From the NCBI RefSeq assembly GCF_001552635.1, contig NZ_BCRO01000001.1, forward strand, positions 62,001 to 126,000: DNA of 64,000 bases, given 5' to 3'. The notes beneath the pieces were generated by a model, which saw nothing but the letters and a program-made list of their open reading frames with translations, was not told the DNA's origin and ran no database searches. How positions within the stretch are numbered: position 1 is the first letter of the stretch; every line of letters starts with the position of its first letter. Both the position numbers and the translations under genes were made by a program. This DNA is from Actinomadura hibisca NBRC 15177. Lineage in GTDB: Bacteria; Actinomycetota; Actinomycetes; Streptosporangiales; Streptosporangiaceae. This document shows positions 36,079-43,994 of this stretch, in pieces.

Positions 36079-36093
36079 GATCCCTCCTCGGGC

Positions 36094-36107
36094 TAGAATC
36101 GCATTCT
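36094..36107. promoter_or_regulatory. Inverted repeat and -10-like box between divergent acyl-CoA genes
   Basis: AGAATCGCATTCT (36095-36107) is a 5-bp inverted repeat with 3-base spacer. TAGAAT at 36094-36099 resembles a -10 box for the rightward gene. A regulator binding here could control both directions. Confidence 0.45.
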
Positions 36108-36130
36108 GTCCGAGTCGAGGGAGATGCGCG

Positions 36131-36475
36131 ATGCCCCCGCCGCACGACGCCCCGTCCGCCGCCGAACTGGTCGCGGCCGTCCGCGAGTTCCTGGAACGCG
36201 ACGTGCTCGGCGCGCTGGAGGGACGCACCCGCTTCCACGGCCTCGTCGCGATCAACTCGCTGGCGATCGTGGAACGGGAGATGGAGTTGGGGCCCGAGCA
36301 GGCCGCCCGGCACCGGGAACGGCTGCGCGCCTTCGGCTGCTCCGACGACGCCGCCCTGGCCGCCGCCATCAGGGCGGGCGACCTGGACGACCGCCACGAC
36401 GAGCTCAAGGCGGCGCTGCTCGACGCCGTCCGCGACAAGCTGGAAGTGGCGAATCCGGCCTACCTGGACGGCTGA
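36131..36475 (+). CDS. DUF6285-like protein
   Basis: The 114-residue protein begins PHDAPSAAELVAAVREFLER and continues with RTRFHGLVAINSLAIVEREM, strongly resembling the small helical family I recall as DUF6285, usually encoded beside an acyl-CoA dehydrogenase and an APH-like phosphotransferase. No cofactor motif is evident. GAGGGAGA lies upstream of the ATG. It is divergent from the acyl-CoA dehydrogenase gene with a shared 52-base promoter region. Its biochemical role is unknown. Confidence 0.78.
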   Translation: MPPPHDAPSAAELVAAVREFLERDVLGALEGRTRFHGLVAINSLAIVEREMELGPEQAARHRERLRAFGCSDDAALAAAIRAGDLDDRHDELKAALLDAVRDKLEVANPAYLDG

Positions 36476-36514
36476 CGCCGCCCACGCAGACCGGATTCGC
36501 GCGGACTCCACGGA

Positions 36515-38125
36515 TCAGGTGCTGGAGGACAGCTCCAGGTCCTTCACCTTCGGGTCTCCCTCGTCGGCGGTGTAGTCCGCCTCGCGGGTAGCGTCCACGC
36601 CGTCGGCCACCTTCGCGCCGCGCAGCACCAGCGTCACGACGACGGCCAGGACCAGGTTCACGGCCAGCGCCAGCACGCCCACGTACACCGTCATGGTCGT
36701 GTCGAAGCCGAACTCGCTCAGCTTGAAGGCCGAGCCGCCGAAGTGCTCCTTCTTCTTGGCCACGTTGGGGATCTGGTAGAGCATCCACAGGCCCGCGATC
36801 AGGCCGCCCGCCCAGCCGACGACCAGCGCGCCGCGGTGGAACCAGCGGGTGACCAGGCCGAGGCCGACCGCCGGGAGCGTCTGGAGGATGATGACGCCGC
36901 CGATGAGCTGGAGGTCGATGGAGAACTCGGGGTCCAGCAGCAGGATGCAGGCCACCGCGCCGACCTTGACGACCAGCGACACCAGCTTGCTGACGGTCGC
37001 CTCCTCCTTCTCGGAGGCGTCCTTGCGCCAGTACTCGCGGTAGATGTTGCGGGTGAACAGGTTCGCCGCGGCGATCGACATGATCGCGGCGGGCACCAGC
37101 GCGCCGATGCCGATGGCGGCGTAGGCGACGCCGGTGAACCAGCTCGGGAAGGTCTGGTCGAACAGCAGCGGCACCACGGTGTTGGTGTCGACCTTGCCGT
37201 CGGTGGTGATCGGCTTGACGCCCGCCGCGATGGCCATGAAGCCCAGCAGCGCGATCAGGCCCAGCACGAAGCTGTAGGCGGGCAGCGCCGCCATGTTGCG
37301 CTTGATGACGTTGCGGTTCTTGCTGGCCAGCACGCCGGTGATGCTGTGCGGGTACAGGAACAGCGCCAGCGCGGAGCCCAGCGCGAGCATCGCGTAGTTG
37401 AGCTGGTTGCTGCCGTCGAGCAGGACGCCGTCGTTCGGCGCCGGGGTCTTGTCGAACTTGGCCTGCGCGGCGTCGAAGATGCTGCCCCAGCCGCCCAGCT
37501 TGCTGGGGATGTAGAGCACGGCCGCGATGATCACGATGTAGATCAGCACGTCCTTGACGAACGCGATCAGCGCGGGGGCGCGCAGCCCCGACTGGTAGGT
37601 GTAGGCCGCCAGGATCGCGAACGCGATGATGATCGGCCAGTGCCCGTGCACCCCCATCGCCTTCAGCACCGCCTCGATGCCGACGAGCTGGAGCGCGATG
37701 TAGGGCATGGTCGCCACGATGCCGGTGAGCGCGATGACCAGCGCCAGCGTGGGCGAGCCGAACCGGGCCCGCACGAAGTCGGCCGGGGTGACGAAGCCGT
37801 GCACGTGCGACACCGACCACAGCCGGATCAGCACCAGGAACACCAGCGGGTAGACCACGATCGTGTAGGGCACGGCGTAGAACCCGGCCGCGCCCGCGCC
37901 GAACACCAGCGCCGGGACCGCCACGAAGGTGTAGGCGGTGTACAGGTCGCCGCCGATGAGGAACCAGGTGATCCAGCTGCCGAAGTTGCGGCCGCCCAGG
38001 CCCCACTCGTCCAGGCTCTCCATGGAGGTGGGGCGGCGCCACCGCGCGGCGACGAAGCCCATGCCGCTGACCACCAGGAACAGCACGCCGAAGATGATGA
38101 GTTCGGTGAGGTGCTCGCTCGACAC
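36515..38125 (-). CDS. Sodium:solute symporter family protein (monocarboxylate-type)
   Basis: The 536-residue protein has 13 predicted membrane segments and SSS-family hallmarks: SLDEWGLGGRNFGSWITWFL, GDLYTAYTFVAVPALVFGAG, HVHGFVTPADFVRARFGSPT and GIGALVPAAIMSIAAANLFT. The wording matches the MctC-like group that imports acetate, propionate or pyruvate in corynebacteria. The GTG start lies three bases after the stop of a DUF3311 gene, the usual partner. With aceA and ramB elsewhere in the window it fits acetate use. Substrate is inferred, not shown. Confidence 0.92.
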   Translation of the reverse strand: MSSEHLTELIIFGVLFLVVSGMGFVAARWRRPTSMESLDEWGLGGRNFGSWITWFLIGGDLYTAYTFVAVPALVFGAGAAGFYAVPYTIVVYPLVFLVLIRLWSVSHVHGFVTPADFVRARFGSPTLALVIALTGIVATMPYIALQLVGIEAVLKAMGVHGHWPIIIAFAILAAYTYQSGLRAPALIAFVKDVLIYIVIIAAVLYIPSKLGGWGSIFDAAQAKFDKTPAPNDGVLLDGSNQLNYAMLALGSALALFLYPHSITGVLASKNRNVIKRNMAALPAYSFVLGLIALLGFMAIAAGVKPITTDGKVDTNTVVPLLFDQTFPSWFTGVAYAAIGIGALVPAAIMSIAAANLFTRNIYREYWRKDASEKEEATVSKLVSLVVKVGAVACILLLDPEFSIDLQLIGGVIILQTLPAVGLGLVTRWFHRGALVVGWAGGLIAGLWMLYQIPNVAKKKEHFGGSAFKLSEFGFDTTMTVYVGVLALAVNLVLAVVVTLVLRGAKVADGVDATREADYTADEGDPKVKDLELSSST

Positions 38126-38128
38126 GGC

Positions 38129-38353
38129 TCAGCCCTTCTTCCGGGTCATCCGGTAGACGAGGACCGTGCAGGCCACGCCCAGCGGGATGAAGCAGAGCTG
38201 GATCCAGTAGAAGGCCGGGAATCCGGCGATCCTGGGCTCGTCCCTGTTGAACAGCAGGGTGAGCAGGGGCAGGACGACCGGGACCACCAGCAGCCAGTTC
38301 CATGGGCTGCGGTCGGTCCGGCGGGGTTCCGGCGGCGGGTCTTGCGCGGCCAC
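38129..38353 (-). CDS. DUF3311 membrane protein
   Basis: The 74-residue protein has two membrane segments (WLLVVPVVLPLLTLLF and FYWIQLCFIPLGVACTVLVY) around a polar loop with RDEPRIAGFPAF, the DUF3311 pattern. It ends in a basic tail. DUF3311 genes almost always sit just upstream of SSS symporter genes, as here, and probably stabilise or assist the transporter. Confidence 0.9.
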   Translation of the reverse strand: MAAQDPPPEPRRTDRSPWNWLLVVPVVLPLLTLLFNRDEPRIAGFPAFYWIQLCFIPLGVACTVLVYRMTRKKG

Positions 38354-38576
38354 GGATTCTCCTCGTTGCGTGGGCAGGGCACGGGGTGTCCGTATGGTGA
38401 GACGATCCGCGCCCCGGGGATGGGTGGCGTGAGCCTACTGGCCCAGGGATCACGGGAGGATCTCGGTCGCGGCACGACTTTGCCGGAACGTTCCAATATG
38501 TGGACGTGCAGGTCAGAGCAGAGATAGTGGACGATGCGTCAGCAGCGGGTCACAGGGTGCGGGGCGCAGGTACCGG

Positions 38577-39134
38577 TCACACGGTGCGGTCGGCGGCGGT
38601 GCGCGGTTCGTGCCGCACGTCCTCGGGCCGGTCCAGCTCGCGGGTCCAGGCGGCGAACTCCACCAGGATCCCGTCGGGGTCCTTGAAGTAGATCGACCGC
38701 ACGAACACGCCCTCGTGCATCTCCTTGGCCACGCCGAACTCGCTGTCGTCGTGGTTGAGCAGCACGCCGACGTCGATCCCCTTGGCGACGAGCCGGTCGC
38801 GGTACTCCTCGATGCGCTCGGGCGGCACGTCGAAGGCGATGTGGTTCATCGACCCGACCGCCGACAGCAGCTCGCCCCGGTCGGGCAGGTTCTTGGGCGC
38901 CGACACGCCGGGCACGCCCTCGGGCGCGTCGGGGAACCAGAAGAACGCCAGCGCGTTCTCGCCGCCGCAGTCGAAGAAGAAGTGCTGGCCCCAGCCCATC
39001 GGCAGCTCGATGGTCTTGATCAGCGGCATGCCCAGCACGCCCTGGTAGAAGTCCACCGTCGCCTTCATGTCCCGGCAGACCAGGGCCAGGTGGTTGACGC
39101 CGCGCAGCTCGAACTCGGTGTTGACCCGGTCCAC
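38577..39134 (-). CDS. VOC family (glyoxalase/dioxygenase-like) protein
   Basis: The GTG start follows GGGAGGA; the preceding in-frame sequence overlaps the trp control region and is not used. The 185-residue protein carries two VOC half-modules: GVNHLALVCRDMKATVDFYQ with the first metal ligand His, GVLGMPLIKTIELP, then SMNHIAFDVPPERIEEYRDR and YFKDPDGILVEFAAWTREL with the glutamate ligand. Such proteins act as ring-cleaving dioxygenases, epimerases or resistance proteins; no specific role can be read. Confidence 0.87.
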   Translation of the reverse strand: MDRVNTEFELRGVNHLALVCRDMKATVDFYQGVLGMPLIKTIELPMGWGQHFFFDCGGENALAFFWFPDAPEGVPGVSAPKNLPDRGELLSAVGSMNHIAFDVPPERIEEYRDRLVAKGIDVGVLLNHDDSEFGVAKEMHEGVFVRSIYFKDPDGILVEFAAWTRELDRPEDVRHEPRTAADRTV

Positions 39135-39272
39135 GGCGGTCCTCCCGCGCCTCGCGTGCAAGTGATCCCTTGCGTCCATCCTGACAGGAACTGGCCGCGA
39201 ACAGAACCCCGCCCGACCCGTGCCCGGCCCGCACGCCGACCCGGGCGCTTGGCCCGCACCCCCGCGACCCGG

Positions 39273-39278
39273 TACCCT
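39273..39278 (+). promoter_or_regulatory. -10 element TACCCT of the trp leader promoter
   Basis: TACCCT ends six bases before the ATG of the leader peptide, fitting a leaderless transcript that starts at that ATG. No clear -35 hexamer is visible. Confidence 0.6.
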
Positions 39279-39284
39279 CGCCCC

Positions 39285-39323
39285 ATGCGAACCGGAGACC
39301 GCCAGTGGTGGTGGCGCCGCTGA
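39285..39323 (+). CDS. trpL: trp leader peptide (12 residues, Trp-Trp-Trp)
   Basis: The frame reads MRTGDRQWWWRR then stop. Three consecutive Trp codons just before a stable hairpin and 106 bases before a tryptophan-pathway gene are the classic signature of ribosome-mediated attenuation. The peptide apparently lacks a Shine-Dalgarno and begins at the transcription start. Confidence 0.88.
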   Translation: MRTGDRQWWWRR

Positions 39324-39404
39324 GGCGGCGCCGGTTCTCGCACGTTCGACTTCCAGGCGACCGCCCCGTCCGGCGGTCGTCTCGCGTTTCCCGACCGGAC
39401 GGGG
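39313..39404 (+). promoter_or_regulatory. Transcription attenuator upstream of fused anthranilate synthase gene
   Basis: Hairpin A: GGCGCCGC (39313-39320) with GCGGCGCC (39325-39332), overlapping the last codons and stop of the leader. Hairpin B: CGACCGCC (39358-39365) with GGCGGTCG (39372-39379). Hairpin C: CCCCGTCCGG (39364-39373) with CCGGACGGGG (39395-39404). B and C share bases and are mutually exclusive, as needed for a switch. Which one terminates is not certain; neither is followed by a long T-run. Confidence 0.8.
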
Positions 39405-39428
39405 CCCGACCACGAGGGGCCACCCACG

Positions 39429-41609
39429 GTGGAGACCGTCCCGCACCAGCCGCTGACCACCGAGTTCGTCACCGCCGGTGGCGTACGGGTGACCCGTACC
39501 GCCACGCCGGTCGATTCCGAGCGCAAGTCCGACGTGCTCAACGCCCTCGTCGCCGCCGTGGGGGAGCGGCGCGGCGGCGTGCTCAGCTCCGGCATGGAGT
39601 ATCCCGGCCGCTACAGCCGCTGGCACATGGCCTACCTCGACCCCTGCCTGGAGCTGGTCGCGCGCGGCCGCACCGTCACCGCCGAGGCGCTGAACGACCG
39701 GGGCCGGGTGCTGCTGCCCGCGCTGGCGGAGGTGCTGCGCGGCACCGGTGAGGTCGTGGCCGACGAGCCGGGCCGGTTCGCCGTGCACGTGCCGCCGTCC
39801 GACGGGTTCTTCCCCGAGGAGGAGCGCAGCCGCCAGCCCACCGTCTTCACGGCGCTGCGCGCCGTCGTCGACCTGTTCCGCTGCGACGACCCGCACCTCG
39901 GCCTGTACGGCGCGTTCGGCTACGACCTGACGCTCCAGTTCGAGCCGCTGCGCACCCGCCTGGAGCGCCCCGACCACCAGCGCGACCTGGTGCTGCACCT
40001 GGCCGACGAGATGGTGGTGGTGGACCGCAAGCGCGAGACCTCCCACCGCATGTCCTACGAGTTCGAGGTCGGCGGCGCGAGCACGGCGGGGCTGCCGCGC
40101 GCCACCGAGCCGACGCCGGTCCCGGTCGCCGCCGAGCTGCCGCCGCAGCCCGTCCCGGGCGTGTACGCGCAGATGGTGCGCGACGCCAAGGACAAGTTCG
40201 TGCGCGGCGACCTGTTCGAGGTGACGCCGGGCCACGCCATGTACGGGCGCTGCACCTCCCCGGCGGCCTTCTTCGAGCGGCTGCGCGAGACCAACCCCGC
40301 GCCGTACGAGTTCATGTTCAACCTGGGCGAGGGCGAGTACCTGGTCGGGGCGTCGCCGGAGATGTTCGTGCGGGTGAGCGGCGACCGGGTGGAGACCTGC
40401 CCGATCGCGGGCACGATCCGGCGCGGCGGCGACGCGCTGGAGGACGCCGAGCAGATCCGCACCATCCTCACCTCGGCCAAGGACGAGTCCGAGCTGACGA
40501 TGTGCACCGACGTGGACCGCAACGACAAGTCGCGGGTGTGCGTGCCCGGCAGCGTCAGGGTGCTGGGCCGCCGCCAGATCGAGCTGTACTCGCGGCTGAT
40601 CCACACCGTCGACCACATCGAGGGGCGGTTGCGCCCCGGTTTCGACGCGCTGGACGCCTTCCTCACCCACATGTGGGCGGTGACCGTCACCGGCGCGCCC
40701 AAGACGTGGGCGATGCAGTTCATCGAGGACCACGAGGACGCGCCGCGCCGCTGGTACGGCGGCGCGGTCGGCTGCGTCGGCTTCGACGGCTCGATGAACA
40801 CCGGGCTGACGCTGCGCACCGCGCAGATCCGCGACGGGATCGCCACCGTCCGGGCGGGCGCGACGCTGCTGTACGACTCCGACCCCGACGAGGAGGAGCG
40901 CGAGACGCACCTGAAGGCCAGCGCGCTGCTGGGCGCACTCGCCGCCTCCGAGGGCGAGGCCGCGTCCGGGGCCGCCGGTGCCGCGCCCGCCGCCGAGCGG
41001 GCCGAGGCCGGGCCGGGCGACGGGCTGAAGGTGCTGCTGGTCGACCACGAGGACTCCTTCGTCAACACCCTGGCCGACTACTTCCGGCAGCAGGGCGCCG
41101 AGGTCGTCACGCTGCGGCACGGCTTCCCGGCGCGGATGCTGGACGAGCAGGCCCCCGACCTGGTGGTGTTGTCGCCCGGCCCCGGCCGCCCGGACGACTT
41201 CGCCGCCGGAAAGCTGCTGGACGACCTGGACGCGCGCGAGCTGCCGGTGTTCGGCGTGTGCCTGGGCCTGCAGGCCATGGTCGAGCACGCCGGGGGCGAG
41301 CTGGGGCTGCTGCCCGAGCCCGCGCACGGCAAGCCCGGCCGGGTGCGGGTGACCGGCGGCGAGCTGCTGGCGGGGCTGCCCGCCGAGTTCACCGCCGCCC
41401 GCTACCACTCCCTGCACGCCACCCCCGAGCAGGTGAAGGGCTTCGAGGTCACGGCGCGGACCGGCGAGGTGGTGATGGCGATCGAGGACCCGGAGCGGCG
41501 GCGCTGGGCGGTGCAGTTCCACCCGGAGTCGATCCTGACGGCGGCGGGCGGCGCGGGGCACCGCATCGTGGCGAACGTGCTGGAGTTGTGCCGCAAGCGG
41601 GCGAGTTAG
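39429..41609 (+). CDS. trpEG: Fused anthranilate synthase (components I and II)
   Basis: The 726-residue protein joins a TrpE-type chorismate domain (residues about 1-510) and a glutamine amidotransferase (about 530-725). Chorismate domain features: GRCTSPAAFFERLRETNPAP, GASPEMFVRVSGDRVETCPI, AGTIRRGGDALEDAEQIR and VTVTGAPKTWAMQFIEDHED. The amidotransferase has LLVDHEDSFVNTLADYFRQQ, the catalytic cysteine in FGVCLGLQAM and the HPES triad element near the end. The Ala/Glu-rich linker spans about residues 505-530. The GTG start follows GAGGGG. The Trp leader and attenuator upstream argue for tryptophan biosynthesis rather than phenazine or antibiotic use. Confidence 0.93.
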   Translation: METVPHQPLTTEFVTAGGVRVTRTATPVDSERKSDVLNALVAAVGERRGGVLSSGMEYPGRYSRWHMAYLDPCLELVARGRTVTAEALNDRGRVLLPALAEVLRGTGEVVADEPGRFAVHVPPSDGFFPEEERSRQPTVFTALRAVVDLFRCDDPHLGLYGAFGYDLTLQFEPLRTRLERPDHQRDLVLHLADEMVVVDRKRETSHRMSYEFEVGGASTAGLPRATEPTPVPVAAELPPQPVPGVYAQMVRDAKDKFVRGDLFEVTPGHAMYGRCTSPAAFFERLRETNPAPYEFMFNLGEGEYLVGASPEMFVRVSGDRVETCPIAGTIRRGGDALEDAEQIRTILTSAKDESELTMCTDVDRNDKSRVCVPGSVRVLGRRQIELYSRLIHTVDHIEGRLRPGFDALDAFLTHMWAVTVTGAPKTWAMQFIEDHEDAPRRWYGGAVGCVGFDGSMNTGLTLRTAQIRDGIATVRAGATLLYDSDPDEEERETHLKASALLGALAASEGEAASGAAGAAPAAERAEAGPGDGLKVLLVDHEDSFVNTLADYFRQQGAEVVTLRHGFPARMLDEQAPDLVVLSPGPGRPDDFAAGKLLDDLDARELPVFGVCLGLQAMVEHAGGELGLLPEPAHGKPGRVRVTGGELLAGLPAEFTAARYHSLHATPEQVKGFEVTARTGEVVMAIEDPERRRWAVQFHPESILTAAGGAGHRIVANVLELCRKRAS

Positions 41610-41740
41610 GGACGAGAGGCGGGCCGCCGATCGTGCTCCAACGCGCAGGTCGGGAGATTAGTGTCCTGATAGAACGGTGATTTCGGACACCGTAGCGATG
41701 ATCCGCGTTTGTCCCGGTCAGGGGCGGGGATCTTGGCGCC

Positions 41741-41890
41741 ATGGCTACGATTCTCTGGCTCATCGCCGTCATCATGATCATCGCCGGGATCTACGTGATC
41801 ATCGCCCGGCGCGACCTGCTGTGGGGGATCGTCCTCATCGTTCTCGGCTTCCTGGTCGGCCCCGGCGGCGTCAGCATCTTCAACCCTTGA
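41741..41890 (+). CDS. Small membrane protein with GPGG motif (49 residues)
   Basis: The frame encodes two hydrophobic helices (TILWLIAVIMIIAGIYVII and LLWGIVLIVLGFLVG) separated by RRDL and ends in GPGGVSIFNP. Short proteins with this exact C-terminal motif are widespread in actinobacteria and have no assigned function. The ribosome site is weak. Its last 11 bases overlap the convergent WYL regulator gene. Confidence 0.75.
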   Translation: MATILWLIAVIMIIAGIYVIIARRDLLWGIVLIVLGFLVGPGGVSIFNP

Positions 41891-42860
41891 CGCCCCCGTA
41901 ACGGCCGGCCGCCAGGCGGACGGTCGCGGCGTGGCGCTCGCGCAGCTCGCGCGGCGCCACGACCTCGACCTCCGCGCCCAGCCGCAACAGCTGGTCGAGC
42001 GCGACGTCCGGGGACTCGACGGGCAGGGTGGTACGCGTCCACCCGTCCGCGTCGGGCTCCCCGGCCGTCGCGACGGCCCGCTCGACCGCGTACGGCTCGG
42101 CCACGTGCCGCAGCGCGCGCATCCCGGCCGGGCTCAGCCGCACGGTGATCTCCTCTTTCAACATCGACCGCACGAACCGCTCCGCTTGCCCGGCCCAGTG
42201 ACCGGGCAGGTCGAACCCCTCGTCCCGCTCGAACACCGCCCCGGTGGGGGCCACCGCCGCCACCCGGTCCACGCGGTAGGTGCGGGCGCTCCCGTCCACC
42301 CGGGCCACCAGGTACCAGGTGCCGTTCTTGAGCACCAGCCCGTAAGGCTCGGCCACGCGCAAGACCTCGCCGTCCCGGCCCTTGCGGTAGCGCAGCTCCA
42401 CGACCTCGTCGCGCCACACCGCCCGCGCGAGGTCCCGCAGCAGCGGCGGCGGCCCGGACTCCCCGAACCAGCCGGGCGCGTCCAGATGGAACCGCTGCCC
42501 CGTCCGCGCCGGCGCGTCCCGCAATGACGACGGCAGCGCCGCCAGCACCTTCAGCTCGGCCGCCGCGACCGCGTCGGCCAGCCCCATGTCACCAGCCGGG
42601 CCCGGCAATCCCGCCAGGAACAGCGCCTCGGCCTCCTCGCGGCTCAGCCCGGTCAGCCGCGTCCGGTACCCGCCGACCAGCCGGTACCCGCCGCGCCGCC
42701 CCTGCTCGGCGTAGACCGGCACCCCGGCCGCCGACAGCGCCTCCACGTCCCGGTACACCGTGCGCTCGGACACCTCCAGCTCGCGGGCCAGCTCGGCGGC
42801 GGTCATGGCCTCCCGCGACTGGAGCAGCAGGACCATCGAGATGAGGCGGGACGCGCGCAT
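41880..42860 (-). CDS. WYL domain-containing (YafY/PafC-like) transcriptional regulator
   Basis: The N-terminal winged helix (LISMVLLLQSREAMTAAELA, then RELEVSERTVYRDVEALSAA) is followed by the WYL domain (VVELRYRKGRDGEVLRVAEP, YGLVLKNGTWYLVARVDGS) and a C-terminal WCX extension (ITVRLSPAGMRALRHVAEP). The canonical W-Y-L wording is intact in GTWYLVA. These proteins sense ligands such as nucleotides or nucleic acids and regulate DNA-damage or accessory genes. It is divergent from the adenosine deaminase gene 80 bases away, a candidate target. Confidence 0.92.
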   Translation of the reverse strand: MRASRLISMVLLLQSREAMTAAELARELEVSERTVYRDVEALSAAGVPVYAEQGRRGGYRLVGGYRTRLTGLSREEAEALFLAGLPGPAGDMGLADAVAAAELKVLAALPSSLRDAPARTGQRFHLDAPGWFGESGPPPLLRDLARAVWRDEVVELRYRKGRDGEVLRVAEPYGLVLKNGTWYLVARVDGSARTYRVDRVAAVAPTGAVFERDEGFDLPGHWAGQAERFVRSMLKEEITVRLSPAGMRALRHVAEPYAVERAVATAGEPDADGWTRTTLPVESPDVALDQLLRLGAEVEVVAPRELRERHAATVRLAAGRYGGVKG

Positions 42861-42927
42861 CGCACCATCCTGACATTCTTGTGTGAGATACCCGCCTCCG
42901 CCCTGTTCTGCGAGGTGGGAGCGTTGC

Positions 42928-42933
42928 TAGCGT
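42928..42933 (+). promoter_or_regulatory. -10 element TAGCGT of a leaderless promoter
   Basis: TAGCGT lies seven bases before the GTG of the adenosine deaminase gene, which has no ribosome site. The -35 region is not recognisable. Confidence 0.5.
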
Positions 42934-42940
42934 CCCCGGC

Positions 42941-43975
42941 GTGACCACCCTTACCCCCGCTTCGACGGCGTTCATCGACGCCCTGCCCAAGGTCGAGCTG
43001 CACGTCCACCTGGTGGGCTCGGCCTCGGTCCCCACCGTGCTGGAACTGGCCCGGCGGCACCCCGGCGGTCCCGTCCCCACGGACGAGGCCGCGCTGCGCG
43101 ACTTCTACGTCTTCCGCGACTTCCCGCACTTCGCCGAGGTGTACCTGGCGGTGTCGGACCTGGTGCGCGACCCCGAGGACGTGGCGACGCTCGTGGTCGG
43201 CATCGGCCGCGACCTGGCCGCGCAGCGGGCCCGCTACGTCGAGCTGACCGTCACGCCCTACAGCCACCAGCGCGTCGGCATGCCCATGCCCGCCATCACC
43301 GAGGCGCTCGACCGCGCCGTGGTGGAGGCCCGCGCGGCGTACGGCATCGAGATCGCCTACATCTTCGACATCCCCGCCGAGTTCGGCGACGACGCCGCGC
43401 GCGGCACGCTCGCGCACGCCCTGGAGCACCCGCCGCAGACACTGGTCGGGTTCGGGATCGGCGGCATCGAGCAGGTGCGCGCCAAGCACCGCGACTCCTT
43501 CCGCGACGCGTTCCGGGCCGCCCGCGCCGCCGGGCTGCGCAGCCTGCCGCATGCCGGGGAGATGAGCGGGCCGGAGACGATCTGGGAGGCGCTGGAGCAC
43601 TACGGCGCCGAGCGCATCGGGCACGGCATCAACTGCCTGGCCGACCCGCGCCTGGTCGCCCACCTGCGCGAGACGCAGATCCCGCTGGAGGTGTGCCCGA
43701 CCTCGAACGTGTGCACCGGACAGGTCGCGTCCCTGGCCGAGCACCCGCTGCCCCGGCTGCTGGCGGAGGGGCTGTTCGTGACCCTCAACAGCGACGACCC
43801 GCCGATGTTCGGCACGACGCTGACCCGCGAGTACCAGGTCGCGGCGGAGGTGCTGGGGCTGGACCGCGACGGGCTGGCCGCCGTCGCGCGCAACGCGGTG
43901 CTGGCCTCGTCGCTGGACGAGGCGGGCCGCCGCACGATCCTGGACGAGATCGACGCGGTGGTGGCCGCGCACTGA
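42941..43975 (+). CDS. Adenosine deaminase family protein
   Basis: The 344-residue metal-dependent deaminase has the N-terminal zinc site KVELHVHLVGSAS (HxH), the substrate region SLPHAGEMSGPETIWEAL with the catalytic glutamate, the third ligand in ERIGHGINCL, and VTLNSDDPPMFGTTLTREYQ with the final aspartate pair. The family converts adenosine to inosine, though related enzymes act on aminodeoxyfutalosine or adenine, so substrate is not certain. The GTG start and -10 spacing indicate a leaderless mRNA. Confidence 0.92.
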   Translation: MTTLTPASTAFIDALPKVELHVHLVGSASVPTVLELARRHPGGPVPTDEAALRDFYVFRDFPHFAEVYLAVSDLVRDPEDVATLVVGIGRDLAAQRARYVELTVTPYSHQRVGMPMPAITEALDRAVVEARAAYGIEIAYIFDIPAEFGDDAARGTLAHALEHPPQTLVGFGIGGIEQVRAKHRDSFRDAFRAARAAGLRSLPHAGEMSGPETIWEALEHYGAERIGHGINCLADPRLVAHLRETQIPLEVCPTSNVCTGQVASLAEHPLPRLLAEGLFVTLNSDDPPMFGTTLTREYQVAAEVLGLDRDGLAAVARNAVLASSLDEAGRRTILDEIDAVVAAH

Positions 43976-43994
43976 ACGCCCGGCCGCGCCGGGG

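Noticed and set aside
38577..41561. 994-residue leftward frame across trpEG
   Set aside because: Only its last 185 codons (VOC protein) are real; the rest is antisense to the anthranilate synthase gene.
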